DNA of 18,090 nt from Rhodobacteraceae bacterium UBA7436 (GTDB lineage: Bacteria; Pseudomonadota; Alphaproteobacteria; Rhodobacterales; Rhodobacteraceae). Below, one piece after another: positions 7,309 to 16,350 of this stretch. Each line of letters starts with the position of its first letter. Position 1 is the stretch's first letter. Below the pieces are notes generated by a model. The model saw nothing but the letters and a program-made list of their open reading frames with translations, had not been told where the DNA came from and made no database searches. The translations under genes and the position numbers were made by a program. The stretch covers positions 1 to 18,090 of the forward strand of contig DLQI01000111.1 in NCBI GenBank assembly GCA_002478745.1. Direction: 5' to 3'.

Positions 7309-8964
7309 ATGCTACGCGGACTTGATATTTCGAACATGCTGATCATCGATCGGTTGGAACTTGCGTTTCAACCGGGCTTGAATGTGCTGACGGGCGAAAC
7401 GGGTGCGGGTAAGTCAATCTTACTGGATTCACTTGGGTTTGTTCTTGGCTGGCGCGGTCGTGCTGATCTTGTTCGCCAAGGTGCGGATCAAGGTGAAGTG
7501 ACTGCATGGTTTGATCTGCCAGCAGGGCATCCCGCACATGCCGTTCTTGAGCAAGCAGGTTTGCCCGCAAGTGACGAACTGATTTTACGCCGCATCAACA
7601 CCTCTGATGGCCGCAAGACCGCATGGGTCAATGATCGCCGCTGTTCTGGTGAAGTACTGCGAACTCTTTCCGAGACACTGCTTGAATTACATGGACAGCA
7701 TGATGACCGTGGTCTGCTTGATCCACGTGGGCATCGCGCGATCTTGGACGAATTCGCATCCTTAGAGAGTGCCAAGGCCAAGACGCGGAAAGCATGGGCC
7801 GCTATGGGCAATGCGCGCAAAGCATTGAAAGCTGCGACTGAAGCGATGGATGCTATCCGCGCAGAAGAAGAGTTTTTACGTCATGCGGTTTCTGAACTGG
7901 GCAAGCTGTCACCGCAACCAGGTGAAGACGAAGAATTAGATACCCGACGTCGGATGATGCAAGGTGCTGAAAAGATCCGTGATGATGTAATCAAGGCGCT
8001 TGAAGCACTTGGTCAGGACGGGGCCGAAAGTCGTATGGGTAACGCGCTGCGTTGGTTAGACGGCGTTGCGGATAAAGCTGAAGGTCATCTTGAGGCGCCT
8101 ATTTCTTCACTAGGCCGTGCAATGGTCGAGTTGGATGAGGCAATGGATGGGATCGTGTCGTGTATCGATACCCTATCGTTCAATCCCTCCGATCTGGAAG
8201 ACACAGAGGAACGCCTGTTTGCGATCCGTGCGATTGCACGCAAATACGATGTTGCGCCGGATGATCTGGCGAACTTGGCCAAGACGCTCGGTGCGAAACT
8301 CGCAGCCTTGGATGCTGGCGACGCTGATCTTGCAGATTTGCGCGCGGCTTTGAAAACAGCCGAAGCTGGCTATGACGATGCGGCGACAGCGCTCACCAAT
8401 GCGCGCCGCAAGTCTGCTGGCAAGCTGGACAAAGCCGTCACTGCCGAACTGGCCCCTCTGAAAATGGACCGCGCAGTGTTTGAAACTGTGATTGAGCCAG
8501 AGACAGCCGGCCCAGAGGGTCGAGATACAGTTGCGTTCTGCGTTGCTACCAACCCCGGCGCACCATCGGGTCAGTTGAACAAGATTGCTTCTGGGGGTGA
8601 GTTAAGTCGCTTCCTATTGGCTTTGAAAGTGTGCCTGACCGACGGCCGGGCAGGGCTGACTATGATCTTTGATGAAATCGACCGTGGTGTTGGCGGTGCG
8701 ACTGCCGATGCCGTCGGTCGCCGTTTGGCGGCTTTGGCTGAAGGTGGTCAGGTTTTGGTTGTTACGCACTCTCCGCAGGTTGCTGCCCTTGGAGCGCATC
8801 ACTGGCGCGTCGAAAAATCTGTTTCCAAAGGGATTACAACCTCTCGGGTTGTTCCCCTTTCGCCGGATGACCGCGTTGATGAAATTGCACGGATGGTTGC
8901 GGGTGACACAATCACCGAAGAAGCGCGCAATGCTGCCCGTGCTTTGATCTCGAAGGCTGTTTAA
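7309..8964 (+). CDS. recN: DNA repair protein RecN
   Basis: An SMC-like ATPase that holds broken DNA ends or sister chromatids together during double-strand break repair. Its 551 residues match E. coli RecN (553). The N-terminal half-ATPase has MLRGLDISNMLIIDRLEL and Walker A GETGAGKS (29-36). A central Ala/Glu/Lys-rich helical stretch (about 150-380) forms the coiled-coil arms. The C-terminal half-ATPase has the ABC signature SGGELSR (428-434) and Walker B LTMIFDEID (450-458), followed by GVGG and the H-loop region VVTHSPQVAALG. ATG 7309 begins directly with the family N-terminus. No SOS operator was recognised upstream. The gene after it is an ion transporter rather than another repair gene. 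Confidence 0.97.
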   Translation: MLRGLDISNMLIIDRLELAFQPGLNVLTGETGAGKSILLDSLGFVLGWRGRADLVRQGADQGEVTAWFDLPAGHPAHAVLEQAGLPASDELILRRINTSDGRKTAWVNDRRCSGEVLRTLSETLLELHGQHDDRGLLDPRGHRAILDEFASLESAKAKTRKAWAAMGNARKALKAATEAMDAIRAEEEFLRHAVSELGKLSPQPGEDEELDTRRRMMQGAEKIRDDVIKALEALGQDGAESRMGNALRWLDGVADKAEGHLEAPISSLGRAMVELDEAMDGIVSCIDTLSFNPSDLEDTEERLFAIRAIARKYDVAPDDLANLAKTLGAKLAALDAGDADLADLRAALKTAEAGYDDAATALTNARRKSAGKLDKAVTAELAPLKMDRAVFETVIEPETAGPEGRDTVAFCVATNPGAPSGQLNKIASGGELSRFLLALKVCLTDGRAGLTMIFDEIDRGVGGATADAVGRRLAALAEGGQVLVVTHSPQVAALGAHHWRVEKSVSKGITTSRVVPLSPDDRVDEIARMVAGDTITEEARNAARALISKAV

Positions 8965-9063
8965 GCAGCCAAAGTTGATCCGTGGGATGCCTTAGGCTTC
9001 CCCGATGCGTTCCTTTCGCTTAGACAGGATATACGCAAAGCCAGATCAGACTGTATACCATTT

Positions 9064-10740
9064 ATGAAATCCTACCTAAGCACTCAGATGACCAACGCAC
9101 TAATAGAGTTTCAAGAGGGCTGGAAAGTGTTGCGCCGCGAAGGACCGGGGCAAATTCAGTTTTGGTTTATTGCGCTCGCAATCGGAATTGCAGCAGGTTT
9201 CGCAGCGTTGTTTTTCCGCAAAGGTATCGATGCCTTACAGGCGTTTCTTTACGGTACAGATGATGTGCAAACCATCCACAGCTTTGCGCAATCCCTCCCT
9301 TGGTATTGGATCCTTGTAATCCCAGCAATTGGCGGCCTTTTAGTCGGTCTGATACTTCACAAGTTCACGCCTGATGCGCGGGCACGCAGCGTTGCGGATG
9401 TAATTGAAGGGGCTGCAATGAGTGAGGGGCGCGTTGAGACGCGTGCTGGCCTAGCTTCGACCTTTGCTTCATTCATTACGCTTTCTTCCGGTGGGTCGAC
9501 CGGTCGTGAGGGGCCTGTTGTTCACCTCGCTGCAGTCATTTCTACAAAGGTTAGTCGCTATATCCATGCGGATGGTATTACGGGGCGCGATCTGTTGGGG
9601 TGTGCGGTTGCTGCTGCGGTATCCGCAAGCTTTAACGCACCGATAGCTGGGGCCTTATTCGCTCTGGAAGTTGTCTTACGTCATTTTGCGGTGCATGCAT
9701 TTGCACCGATCGCTATTGCTGCGGTTGCAGGCACAGTGATCAACCGATCTGAATTTGGCGGAATGACAGAATACACGTTGAACGCTCCCGAAGGCCTTCA
9801 GTTTTACGTTGAGCTGCCTGCTTTTGTGATGCTTGGTTTGGTTTGCGGCATGGTCGCAGTTATCTTAATGCGCTCAATTTTTTGGGCGGATGATTTGGGG
9901 ACACAAGTACAAAACCAGATTGGTTTTCCGCGATGGCTGCGGCCTGCGTTTGCTGGGCTCATGCTGGGCGCAATTGCAATTTTCTTTCCGCATATCATTG
10001 GCATTGGTTACGAAACTACGTCAATGGCACTCACAGGGCAACTGGGACTGCACGAGGTTATCGTATTCGCCGCGTTGAAAATCTTTGCAGTCGCAATCAC
10101 GATGGCAGGTCGTATGGGCGGCGGGGTTTTTTCGCCCTCTTTGATGATCGGTGCGCTCACTGGATTAGCATTTGGATTAATCGCGACCAGCGTTTTTCCA
10201 GAAGTTTCTGGCACTGTTACGCTTTATGCCTTGGCCGGAATGGGCGCAGTTGCCGCCGCCGTTCTTGGGGCACCGATATCAACCACCTTGATTGTATTTG
10301 AACTGACTGGGGACTGGCAAACCGGACTTGCGGTAATGGTCGCAGTTTCTATCTCGACGGCGTTGTCCTCTCGCATCGTGGATCGATCATTTTTCCTCAC
10401 GCAGATCGAACGGCGTGGTATCCATTTGGCTGCAGGGCCACAGGCTTATTTGTTGGCAATGTTCCGCGTTGCAAGCGTAATGCGCAAGGCAGATGATCCT
10501 CGAGCCGCTAACGAGGATGCATGTTGGGAAATGATCGGTGACGGCATCTATGTGGACGGCAATGCAACGCTGGAGGCCGCGATGCCAATCTTTGATCGCT
10601 CGTCTGTACCATTTATTCCCGTGGTGACATTAAGCGGCGAAGACAGCCCACCAGAGTTGTGGGGGGCCGTCTTCCATGTAGACGCGCTTAAGGCCTACAA
10701 TCGTGCACTCGCCGCAACCGCGGCAGAAGAACATTCCTAA
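9064..10740 (+). CDS. ClC-family chloride channel/antiporter with degenerate CBS-like tail
   Basis: An inner-membrane anion transporter of 558 residues with about ten or more hydrophobic segments between 33 and 450. Recognisable ClC motifs are GGSTGREGP (gating glutamate E149), SFNAPIAGALFALE (189-202), the GGGVFSPSL loop, and GAVAAAVLGAPISTTLIVFELTG. The region where E. coli ClC-ec1 has GSGIP (Ser107) reads ARSVADVIEG, so the usual selectivity serine is absent. The position of the internal proton glutamate (E203) is valine. The soluble tail (about 455-558) contains DGIYVDGNATLEAAMPIFDRS, like a weak CBS domain. No ribosome site stands out before ATG 9064. It converges with the aminopeptidase gene 7 nt away. 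Whether it is a channel or an exchanger cannot be told from sequence alone. Confidence 0.9.
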   Translation: MKSYLSTQMTNALIEFQEGWKVLRREGPGQIQFWFIALAIGIAAGFAALFFRKGIDALQAFLYGTDDVQTIHSFAQSLPWYWILVIPAIGGLLVGLILHKFTPDARARSVADVIEGAAMSEGRVETRAGLASTFASFITLSSGGSTGREGPVVHLAAVISTKVSRYIHADGITGRDLLGCAVAAAVSASFNAPIAGALFALEVVLRHFAVHAFAPIAIAAVAGTVINRSEFGGMTEYTLNAPEGLQFYVELPAFVMLGLVCGMVAVILMRSIFWADDLGTQVQNQIGFPRWLRPAFAGLMLGAIAIFFPHIIGIGYETTSMALTGQLGLHEVIVFAALKIFAVAITMAGRMGGGVFSPSLMIGALTGLAFGLIATSVFPEVSGTVTLYALAGMGAVAAAVLGAPISTTLIVFELTGDWQTGLAVMVAVSISTALSSRIVDRSFFLTQIERRGIHLAAGPQAYLLAMFRVASVMRKADDPRAANEDACWEMIGDGIYVDGNATLEAAMPIFDRSSVPFIPVVTLSGEDSPPELWGAVFHVDALKAYNRALAATAAEEHS

Positions 10741-10747
10741 ATCTTTA

Positions 10748-12538
10748 TTAGATTGGCCGCGTTGCCGCAGTCAGCCATTTGGCGGCATTCTCAGATACAC
10801 GATCTGCGAGGTATTCAAGAGTCTTCGCATGATACGCATTTAGCCAAGTACGGCTCTCAGCATCTAACATTTCCGTGACGATTAAGCGTCGATCAATCGG
10901 TGCAAATGTCAACGTGCGCCAATTTAACATAGCTCGATGACCATCGCCGCCTGTCAGCGCGGTTGCCTCTTCGACCACAATCAGGTTTTCGATACGAATT
11001 CCAAACTCACCTTCTCGGTAATACCCTGGCTCGTTGGAAAGGATCATACCCACTTGAAGTGGCACGTTGCTTGCCCGGCTTAGGCGTTGTGGTCCCTCGT
11101 GAACACTTAGATATGCACCGACGCCGTGGCCCAAGCCATGATCAAAGTCTTGACCTGCCATCCATAAGGGAAGGCGACCAATCATCTCAATATCGCGCCC
11201 AGCAAGGCCCTCTGGCCAACGCAGGCGGCTCATAGCGATCATACCCATCAACACACGTGTAAAGGCGACGCAGGCCTCCCTTGGCGGCGTTCCAATCGCA
11301 ATGGTCCGCGTTATGTCCGTGGTGCCATCAAGATATTGCCCTCCACTGTCTAAGACGATCAGATGGCCATCATCCAAGGTACTGTCTGTTTCTTCAGTCA
11401 CTCGGTAATGCATGATTGCACCATTTGGGCCAGTGCCGGCGATCGTCTCAAAGCTGATGTCTTGAAGTGCGTTGTCGCGGCGGCGGTAGCCCTCAAGCTG
11501 TGCAACAACTTGGGTTTCTGTCAGAGTGCCAGCGTCTTGGGCGTCAAGCCATGCAAGCAGCTCCACAATGGCGGCACCATCACGTAAATGCGCTTCAGAG
11601 CTGCCGGCAATTTCGGCGGCGTTTTTACAGGCCTTGGGAAGGGCGCAAGGCTCGTCGCCCCAGATCGCGGCTTTGCCAAACGCATCCGCGACGATCATCG
11701 GTACTGAAGATTTGTCCAAACGGACCTTTGCCGTCAGACCTTCAAGGTGCTTTAGAAAATCGGATGGGGGATGCACACGCACCATATCACCTAAGTGGTC
11801 CTCAAGCCCATCCAGTTTGGATGGTGTCATGAACAAGTCAACAGTGGTATCCGCATTCAAAACTGCAAAACCTTGGGCGATCGGATTACGCGGAATGTCG
11901 GCACCACGAATATTCAAAAGCCAGCACACTGAGTCGGGAAGGGTTATAACAGCGGCTGTTTGGTTCGCTTTTTTAAGGTCTGCGGCCAGCCGAGTGCGCT
12001 TGTCCTTGTGGCTCTCACCGGCAAACTCCATTGGATGAGCTTTTACAGCTTCACTTGCTGGTGCCGGTTGGTCTACCCAAATGCGATCAACCAGATTGTC
12101 ACAAGGGATGAGCGTCACGCCTGTCCCGGTCAAAGCTGCGCGTGTCTGTTCAATCTGGGCTACTGTATGCAACCAAGAGTCAAACCCAACTTCTCCCCCA
12201 CTTGGCAATTGCTCGACCAACCAATCGGCCAACGAAACTTCAGGCCACGGTACGGGTGTATAGTCTGATGCAACTTGTGATTTTATTTGGGTGCGGTAAC
12301 GCCCATCAATGAAAACGCCCGCGCTGTTTATCAATGCTGCGCAAAAACCGGCTGAACCAGTAAAACCTGTCAGCCATGCGAGGCGCTCATCACGCGCGGA
12401 AACATACTCGCCTTGATGGACATCTGCGCGCGGAACTAAAAAACCATCCAAGCCTTCGCGCATCAACTCAACGCGCAATTCCGCCAAACGGGGTGGGCCT
12501 TGTTCAGGACGCGATGTCACCTCAAACGACTGAAACAC
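10748..12538 (-). CDS. Xaa-Pro aminopeptidase (M24 family, three-domain aminopeptidase P)
   Basis: A cytosolic metallopeptidase that removes N-terminal residues preceding proline. At 596 residues it has the three-domain layout of eukaryotic XPNPEP1-like enzymes. Two creatinase-type N-terminal domains (about 15-310) are followed by a pita-bread catalytic domain. The five metal ligands of the M24 fold are all present: D397 (VLDSGGQY), D408 (TTDITRT), H471 (GLGHGVGAYLSVHEGP), E503 (LSNEPGYY) and E517 (IRIENLIVV). The start is GTG at 12538, with AGGAG (12550-12546 on the minus strand) 7 nt upstream. It lies 63 nt downstream of cobT in the same direction and ends 7 nt from the convergent ClC gene. 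There is no obvious metabolic link to cobalamin. Confidence 0.95.
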   Translation of the reverse strand: MFQSFEVTSRPEQGPPRLAELRVELMREGLDGFLVPRADVHQGEYVSARDERLAWLTGFTGSAGFCAALINSAGVFIDGRYRTQIKSQVASDYTPVPWPEVSLADWLVEQLPSGGEVGFDSWLHTVAQIEQTRAALTGTGVTLIPCDNLVDRIWVDQPAPASEAVKAHPMEFAGESHKDKRTRLAADLKKANQTAAVITLPDSVCWLLNIRGADIPRNPIAQGFAVLNADTTVDLFMTPSKLDGLEDHLGDMVRVHPPSDFLKHLEGLTAKVRLDKSSVPMIVADAFGKAAIWGDEPCALPKACKNAAEIAGSSEAHLRDGAAIVELLAWLDAQDAGTLTETQVVAQLEGYRRRDNALQDISFETIAGTGPNGAIMHYRVTEETDSTLDDGHLIVLDSGGQYLDGTTDITRTIAIGTPPREACVAFTRVLMGMIAMSRLRWPEGLAGRDIEMIGRLPLWMAGQDFDHGLGHGVGAYLSVHEGPQRLSRASNVPLQVGMILSNEPGYYREGEFGIRIENLIVVEEATALTGGDGHRAMLNWRTLTFAPIDRRLIVTEMLDAESRTWLNAYHAKTLEYLADRVSENAAKWLTAATRPI

Positions 12539-12574
12539 TACACCACTCCTTCATTCACTCTACCCAGTAAACTC

Positions 12575-12610
12575 TCGCCTGAAAGGCGAAACAAGCCAGC
12601 GTTAGCTGGC
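12575..12610 (-). repeat. Tandem hairpins at the cobT stop
   Basis: Two perfect dyads follow each other in the cobT to aminopeptidase gap. GCCAGC (12595-12600) and GCTGGC (12605-12610) flank a 4-nt loop that contains the cobT stop codon on the minus strand. TCGCCT (12575-12580) and AGGCGA (12584-12589) flank a 3-nt loop. The first is followed by the weak T-rich stretch TTGTTTC in the direction of transcription, the second by no T run. They may form a weak terminator or protect the 3' end of the cobT message. Confidence 0.5.
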
Positions 12611-14476
12611 CCGCTTCATGCCCATAACACGTGCCCGCGCACGTGGGTCTGAGTCAAACAATGCCGCCAATTGTTCGGTCATCGCACCGGCCAATTGTTC
12701 CACATCGGTAATGGTCACCGCACGATCATAATACCGTGTCACGTCATGCCCAATCCCGATTGCCAACAGTTCAACCGCGCGACGTTTTTCGACCATCTCG
12801 ATCACATCACGCAGGTGTTTTTCCAGGAAGTTGGCTGGATTGACTGACAGTGTGCTGTCATCCACAGGCGCACCATCTGAAATCACCATCAAGATTTTGC
12901 GCGCTTCAGGACGGGCCACCATACGGCGGTGCGCCCATTCAAGGGCCTCACCATCGATGTTTTCTTTCAGCAGGCCTTCTTTCATCATCAAGCCCAAGTT
13001 TGGGCGGGCGCGACGCCACGGGGTATCGCCGCTTTTGTAGATGATGTGGCGTAGATCATTCAAACGACCTGGCTGTTGTGGGCGACCATCGTTCAGCCAT
13101 GCTTCGCGGGCTTGACCGCCTTTCCATGCGCGTGTGGTAAAACCAAGGATCTCGACCTTCACGTTGCAACGCTCAAGGGTGCGGGCCAAAACATCTGCGC
13201 AAATAGCTGCGATTGAAATCGGACGACCACGCATCGAGCCTGAGTTGTCTAACAGCAAAGTCACACAAGTATCACGGAACTCGGTGTCCTTTTCGACTTT
13301 GAAGGACAATGGCGTTGTTGGGTTGGCAACGACACGAGCCAAACGTCCAGCATCCAACGTACCTTCTTCAAGATCAAATTCCCAAGACCGGTTTTGTTGC
13401 GCTTGAAGACGGCGCTGTAGCTTATTAGCCAAACGGCTCACAGCACCTTTGAGGGGTTCAAGCTGTTGATCCAAGTAGGCACGCAAGCGTTCCAGCTCAA
13501 CAGGCTCTGCTAAATCTTCAGCGCGGATTTCTTCGTCATGCTCTGTCTGGTAAACCAGATAATCAGGATCAGCGTCTGAAACGGGTTGCGGGGCAGGTGG
13601 CTCCATCGGTGCCTCGCCGTCAGGCATTTCAGCCTCTTCGCCCATCTCTTGATCTGCCATCTCATCCATTGAGACTTGGGCCTGAGAGGCGTCTTGTTGC
13701 TCCTCTTGAGACTGCTCTGCAGACCCTTCGGTTTCTTCTTCTTCAGTGTTGTCGTCACCGGTGCTATCTGGATCTTGTTCTTCTTCGCCACCTTCTTCAG
13801 CGGTATCGTCTTGATCATCGTCGATCTGATCGGGATCTTGGCCCAATTGATCGCCGTAACCCAAATCCTTGATCATTTTTCGCGCGAATTTGGCAAAATC
13901 AGCCTGACTGTCCAAGATTGAATCAAGGTCTTCTAAGGTTCCGCCAGCTTGTTCTTCGATAAACGGACGCCAAAGCTCCATCACATTCGCAGCACCGGAT
14001 GGAAGGTCGCGACCAGTGGCAAGGTGACGGATCAAATAACCCGCAGCCACGGCCAACGGCGCATCTGCAGCTTGTTTGACCTGATCATAGCCTTTGCGCA
14101 TAGCGTCATGGGCGATCTTTGCGTCGATGTTTCCAGCAGTCCCAGGCATGTCACGTGCCCCAACGGCTTCGCAACGTGCTGTTTCCATGGCTTCGTACAA
14201 TTCGCGCGCCATTTCCCCTTGGGGGGTATAGCGGGCATGGGTTTGACCATTGTGATAACGACGGTTTAGGGCCATCGCATCCGCAGTGCCGCGCGCGAGC
14301 ATCACTTCGTCCCGTGTCATACGGCGCGATACCTGAGGCAGGCGCATCGCATCGCCTGATAAACCCGCAGGGTCGACGGAATAGCTGACGTTCAAATCAG
14401 GATCGTTGGCTAATACCTTGGTGGCCTCAGAAAGTGCCTTTTTGAACGCGTCTGCTGGATTGTCGGATTGGGTCAT
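12602..14476 (-). CDS. cobT: Cobaltochelatase subunit CobT
   Basis: One subunit of the aerobic cobalt chelatase CobNST, which inserts cobalt into hydrogenobyrinic acid diamide during B12 synthesis. CobT with CobS forms an AAA+ ring complex analogous to the BchD/BchI pair of magnesium chelatase. The N-terminal helical region (1-215) is followed by a very acidic low-complexity stretch rich in Asp, Glu and Gln (about 217-295). A C-terminal von Willebrand A domain carries the MIDAS motif DNSGS (410-414) and a later VISDGAPVDD segment. At 624 residues it is near family length. ATG 14476 overlaps the upstream gene's stop by 4 nt (ATGA), suggesting coupled translation. CobN is not in the window. Confidence 0.96.
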   Translation of the reverse strand: MTQSDNPADAFKKALSEATKVLANDPDLNVSYSVDPAGLSGDAMRLPQVSRRMTRDEVMLARGTADAMALNRRYHNGQTHARYTPQGEMARELYEAMETARCEAVGARDMPGTAGNIDAKIAHDAMRKGYDQVKQAADAPLAVAAGYLIRHLATGRDLPSGAANVMELWRPFIEEQAGGTLEDLDSILDSQADFAKFARKMIKDLGYGDQLGQDPDQIDDDQDDTAEEGGEEEQDPDSTGDDNTEEEETEGSAEQSQEEQQDASQAQVSMDEMADQEMGEEAEMPDGEAPMEPPAPQPVSDADPDYLVYQTEHDEEIRAEDLAEPVELERLRAYLDQQLEPLKGAVSRLANKLQRRLQAQQNRSWEFDLEEGTLDAGRLARVVANPTTPLSFKVEKDTEFRDTCVTLLLDNSGSMRGRPISIAAICADVLARTLERCNVKVEILGFTTRAWKGGQAREAWLNDGRPQQPGRLNDLRHIIYKSGDTPWRRARPNLGLMMKEGLLKENIDGEALEWAHRRMVARPEARKILMVISDGAPVDDSTLSVNPANFLEKHLRDVIEMVEKRRAVELLAIGIGHDVTRYYDRAVTITDVEQLAGAMTEQLAALFDSDPRARARVMGMKRAS

Positions 14477-15177
14477 TGGCTTAGCCCTGCTTTATGTTCG
14501 TTCAAAAGTGCGCGGCCAACTGCGAGATCGGTCAACAACGCAACATGCACATCAAGAGCATCGATCACGGTATAACCCACATCACGCCCGTCGAACGCTA
14601 GGTTTAAATCGGTGCCCGCCAAAACAATAGCCTCGGCACCTTGGTCAATCAGCTTGCGACCTTCTTCAATGAAAAAGGCGCGCTGTGTGTCACTGCAATC
14701 GCTCGAAAGAGCCATCTCTATATAGGTTTCGCCCACAAGGTCCAAGGTGTCGGTGGGGGGCAAAGCGCTGGTCTGCGACAATTGGCCGTAAAGCTGTGTG
14801 TTCATCACAACCTTGGTGCCCATCAAACCAACGGTTTTGATACTTTGGCCGGCAAAGTATGCATCTAACGGGGTGACGGCACTGACCATCGGCAGAGAAG
14901 ATAGGGCAACTGTTTCATCAAAACAAAAATGGCCACCAAGCGAGGTGATCACTGCGCAATCCGCACTTGCTGCTTTCAGTCGGTCAATAAGCTTTGCATA
15001 AGCAATGGCTTGGGCATTCTTGTCACCCGCCTCGTTGTTGCGGATCAGCTCATTCACATTGGCGTTCACGATGGTCAGATCCAGCACACCACCCGCATCA
15101 CGAACAGCAGCGCTAAGGCGCTGGTAGTAAGCGACGGTTGATGCAGGACCTATCCCACCGATCATTCCGATATGCAT
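14473..15177 (-). CDS. Aspartate/glutamate racemase superfamily protein with altered active site
   Basis: A 234-residue protein opening with MHIGMIGGIGPASTVAYYQRL, the N-terminus of Asp/Glu racemase-fold enzymes. These normally use two cysteines, in motifs like (C)NTxH and LGCTE. Here the first motif reads SLGGHF (79-84), with Ser at the usual Cys position and a different Cys at 85. The second reads LAGTDL (186-191), with Gly188 where Cys is expected. Racemase activity by the usual two-base mechanism is therefore doubtful. The protein may use Cys85, or may bind a ligand or act as a hydrolase or lyase; no substrate can be named. It sits 19 nt after cobS with a good AGGGAG ribosome site and overlaps cobT by 4 nt, so it is co-expressed with the cobalt chelatase subunits. 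Confidence 0.85.
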   Translation of the reverse strand: MHIGMIGGIGPASTVAYYQRLSAAVRDAGGVLDLTIVNANVNELIRNNEAGDKNAQAIAYAKLIDRLKAASADCAVITSLGGHFCFDETVALSSLPMVSAVTPLDAYFAGQSIKTVGLMGTKVVMNTQLYGQLSQTSALPPTDTLDLVGETYIEMALSSDCSDTQRAFFIEEGRKLIDQGAEAIVLAGTDLNLAFDGRDVGYTVIDALDVHVALLTDLAVGRALLNEHKAGLSQ

Positions 15178-15196
15178 GTTGTCTCCCTATTGGGCG

Positions 15197-16183
15197 TTAT
15201 CCCAAGCTGACGCTTGCGGCACTTTCTGGCAATTCTTCATCGAACAAGCGTTGATAGAACTCAGCAACCGTCTGGCGCTCTAGCTCGTCACATTTGTTAA
15301 GGAAGGACAGGCGGAATGCATAGCCAACATCGTTGAAGATCTGTGCGTTTTCAGCCCATGCAATGACGGTACGTGGTGACATAACTGTCGACAGGTCGCC
15401 GTTCATGAATGCGGTGCGGGTCAGGTCGGCAACGGTGACCATCTGCTTGATGATCTTGCGGCCAGATTCTGTGTTGTAGTTCGGGTTCTTGCCCAGAACG
15501 ATCGCAGTTTCTGCATCGATGGAAAGGTAGTTCAACGTGCTGACCAATGACCAACGGTCCATCTGACCTTGGTTGATCTGCTGTGTGCCGTGGTAAAGTC
15601 CGGTTGTGTCGCCCAAGCCAACAGTGTTCGCAGTTGCGAAAATACGGAAGAACGGGTGAGGGGTGATCACTTTGTTTTGGTCAAGCAATGTGAGCTTGCC
15701 GTCTTTTTCCAAAACGCGCTGGATCACAAACATAACGTCTGCGCGGCCTGCGTCATATTCATCAAACACAATCGCAGTTGGGTTGCGCAGGGCCCATGGC
15801 AGGATGCCTTCTTGGAAGTCTGTTACCTGTTTGCCGTCTTTCAATTTGATGGCGTCTTTACCGATCAAATCAATACGAGAGATATGGCTATCCAAGTTCA
15901 CACGAACAGAGGGCCAGTTCAAACGGGACGCAACCTGTTCGATGTGCGTTGATTTGCCTGTACCGTGATACCCTTGGATCATAACGCGACGGTTGTGGTT
16001 GAAACCTGCAAGGATCGCTAGTGTTGTATCGGGATCAAACTTGTAGGTGCTGTCCTCTTCAGGAACGCGTTCTGTGCGCTCGGCAAAGCCTTTGACAACC
16101 ATATCCGTATCAATGCCAAAGACGTCACGAACAGAAATATCCTGCTCTGGTTTTGCGTTGATATCCATTGCGTTGTCGGCCAT
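15197..16183 (-). CDS. cobS: Cobaltochelatase subunit CobS
   Basis: The AAA+ ATPase of the aerobic cobalt chelatase. It drives cobalt insertion together with CobT and the catalytic CobN subunit. An N-terminal extension (1-50) contains the family segment ISVRDVFGIDTDM. The AAA+ core (MoxR-like) has Walker A GYHGTGKS (71-78), SRIDLIGKDAI, Walker B IVFDEYD (138-144) and the sensor region FATANTVGLGD. Length of 328 residues matches the family. ATG 16183 is preceded by AAGGA about 9 nt upstream. It is first of three genes, with the racemase-like gene and cobT. The 220 nt upstream were checked for a cobalamin riboswitch and none was recognised. Confidence 0.97.
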   Translation of the reverse strand: MADNAMDINAKPEQDISVRDVFGIDTDMVVKGFAERTERVPEEDSTYKFDPDTTLAILAGFNHNRRVMIQGYHGTGKSTHIEQVASRLNWPSVRVNLDSHISRIDLIGKDAIKLKDGKQVTDFQEGILPWALRNPTAIVFDEYDAGRADVMFVIQRVLEKDGKLTLLDQNKVITPHPFFRIFATANTVGLGDTTGLYHGTQQINQGQMDRWSLVSTLNYLSIDAETAIVLGKNPNYNTESGRKIIKQMVTVADLTRTAFMNGDLSTVMSPRTVIAWAENAQIFNDVGYAFRLSFLNKCDELERQTVAEFYQRLFDEELPESAASVSLG

Positions 16184-16350
16184 GCGCGTCGTCCTTCATT
16201 ATATATGTAATGGCCTCAAATAGGGCCGTACCTCGTGGTGCAACATATCTTTCACAAGGACAAGGGGAAGGGCCAATAACGTGACCTAAATGAGGCCAGT
16301 TCGCAGCAACATCGTCTAAGTGGAGATATATTCGAGTAGCTTAGCTAGGG

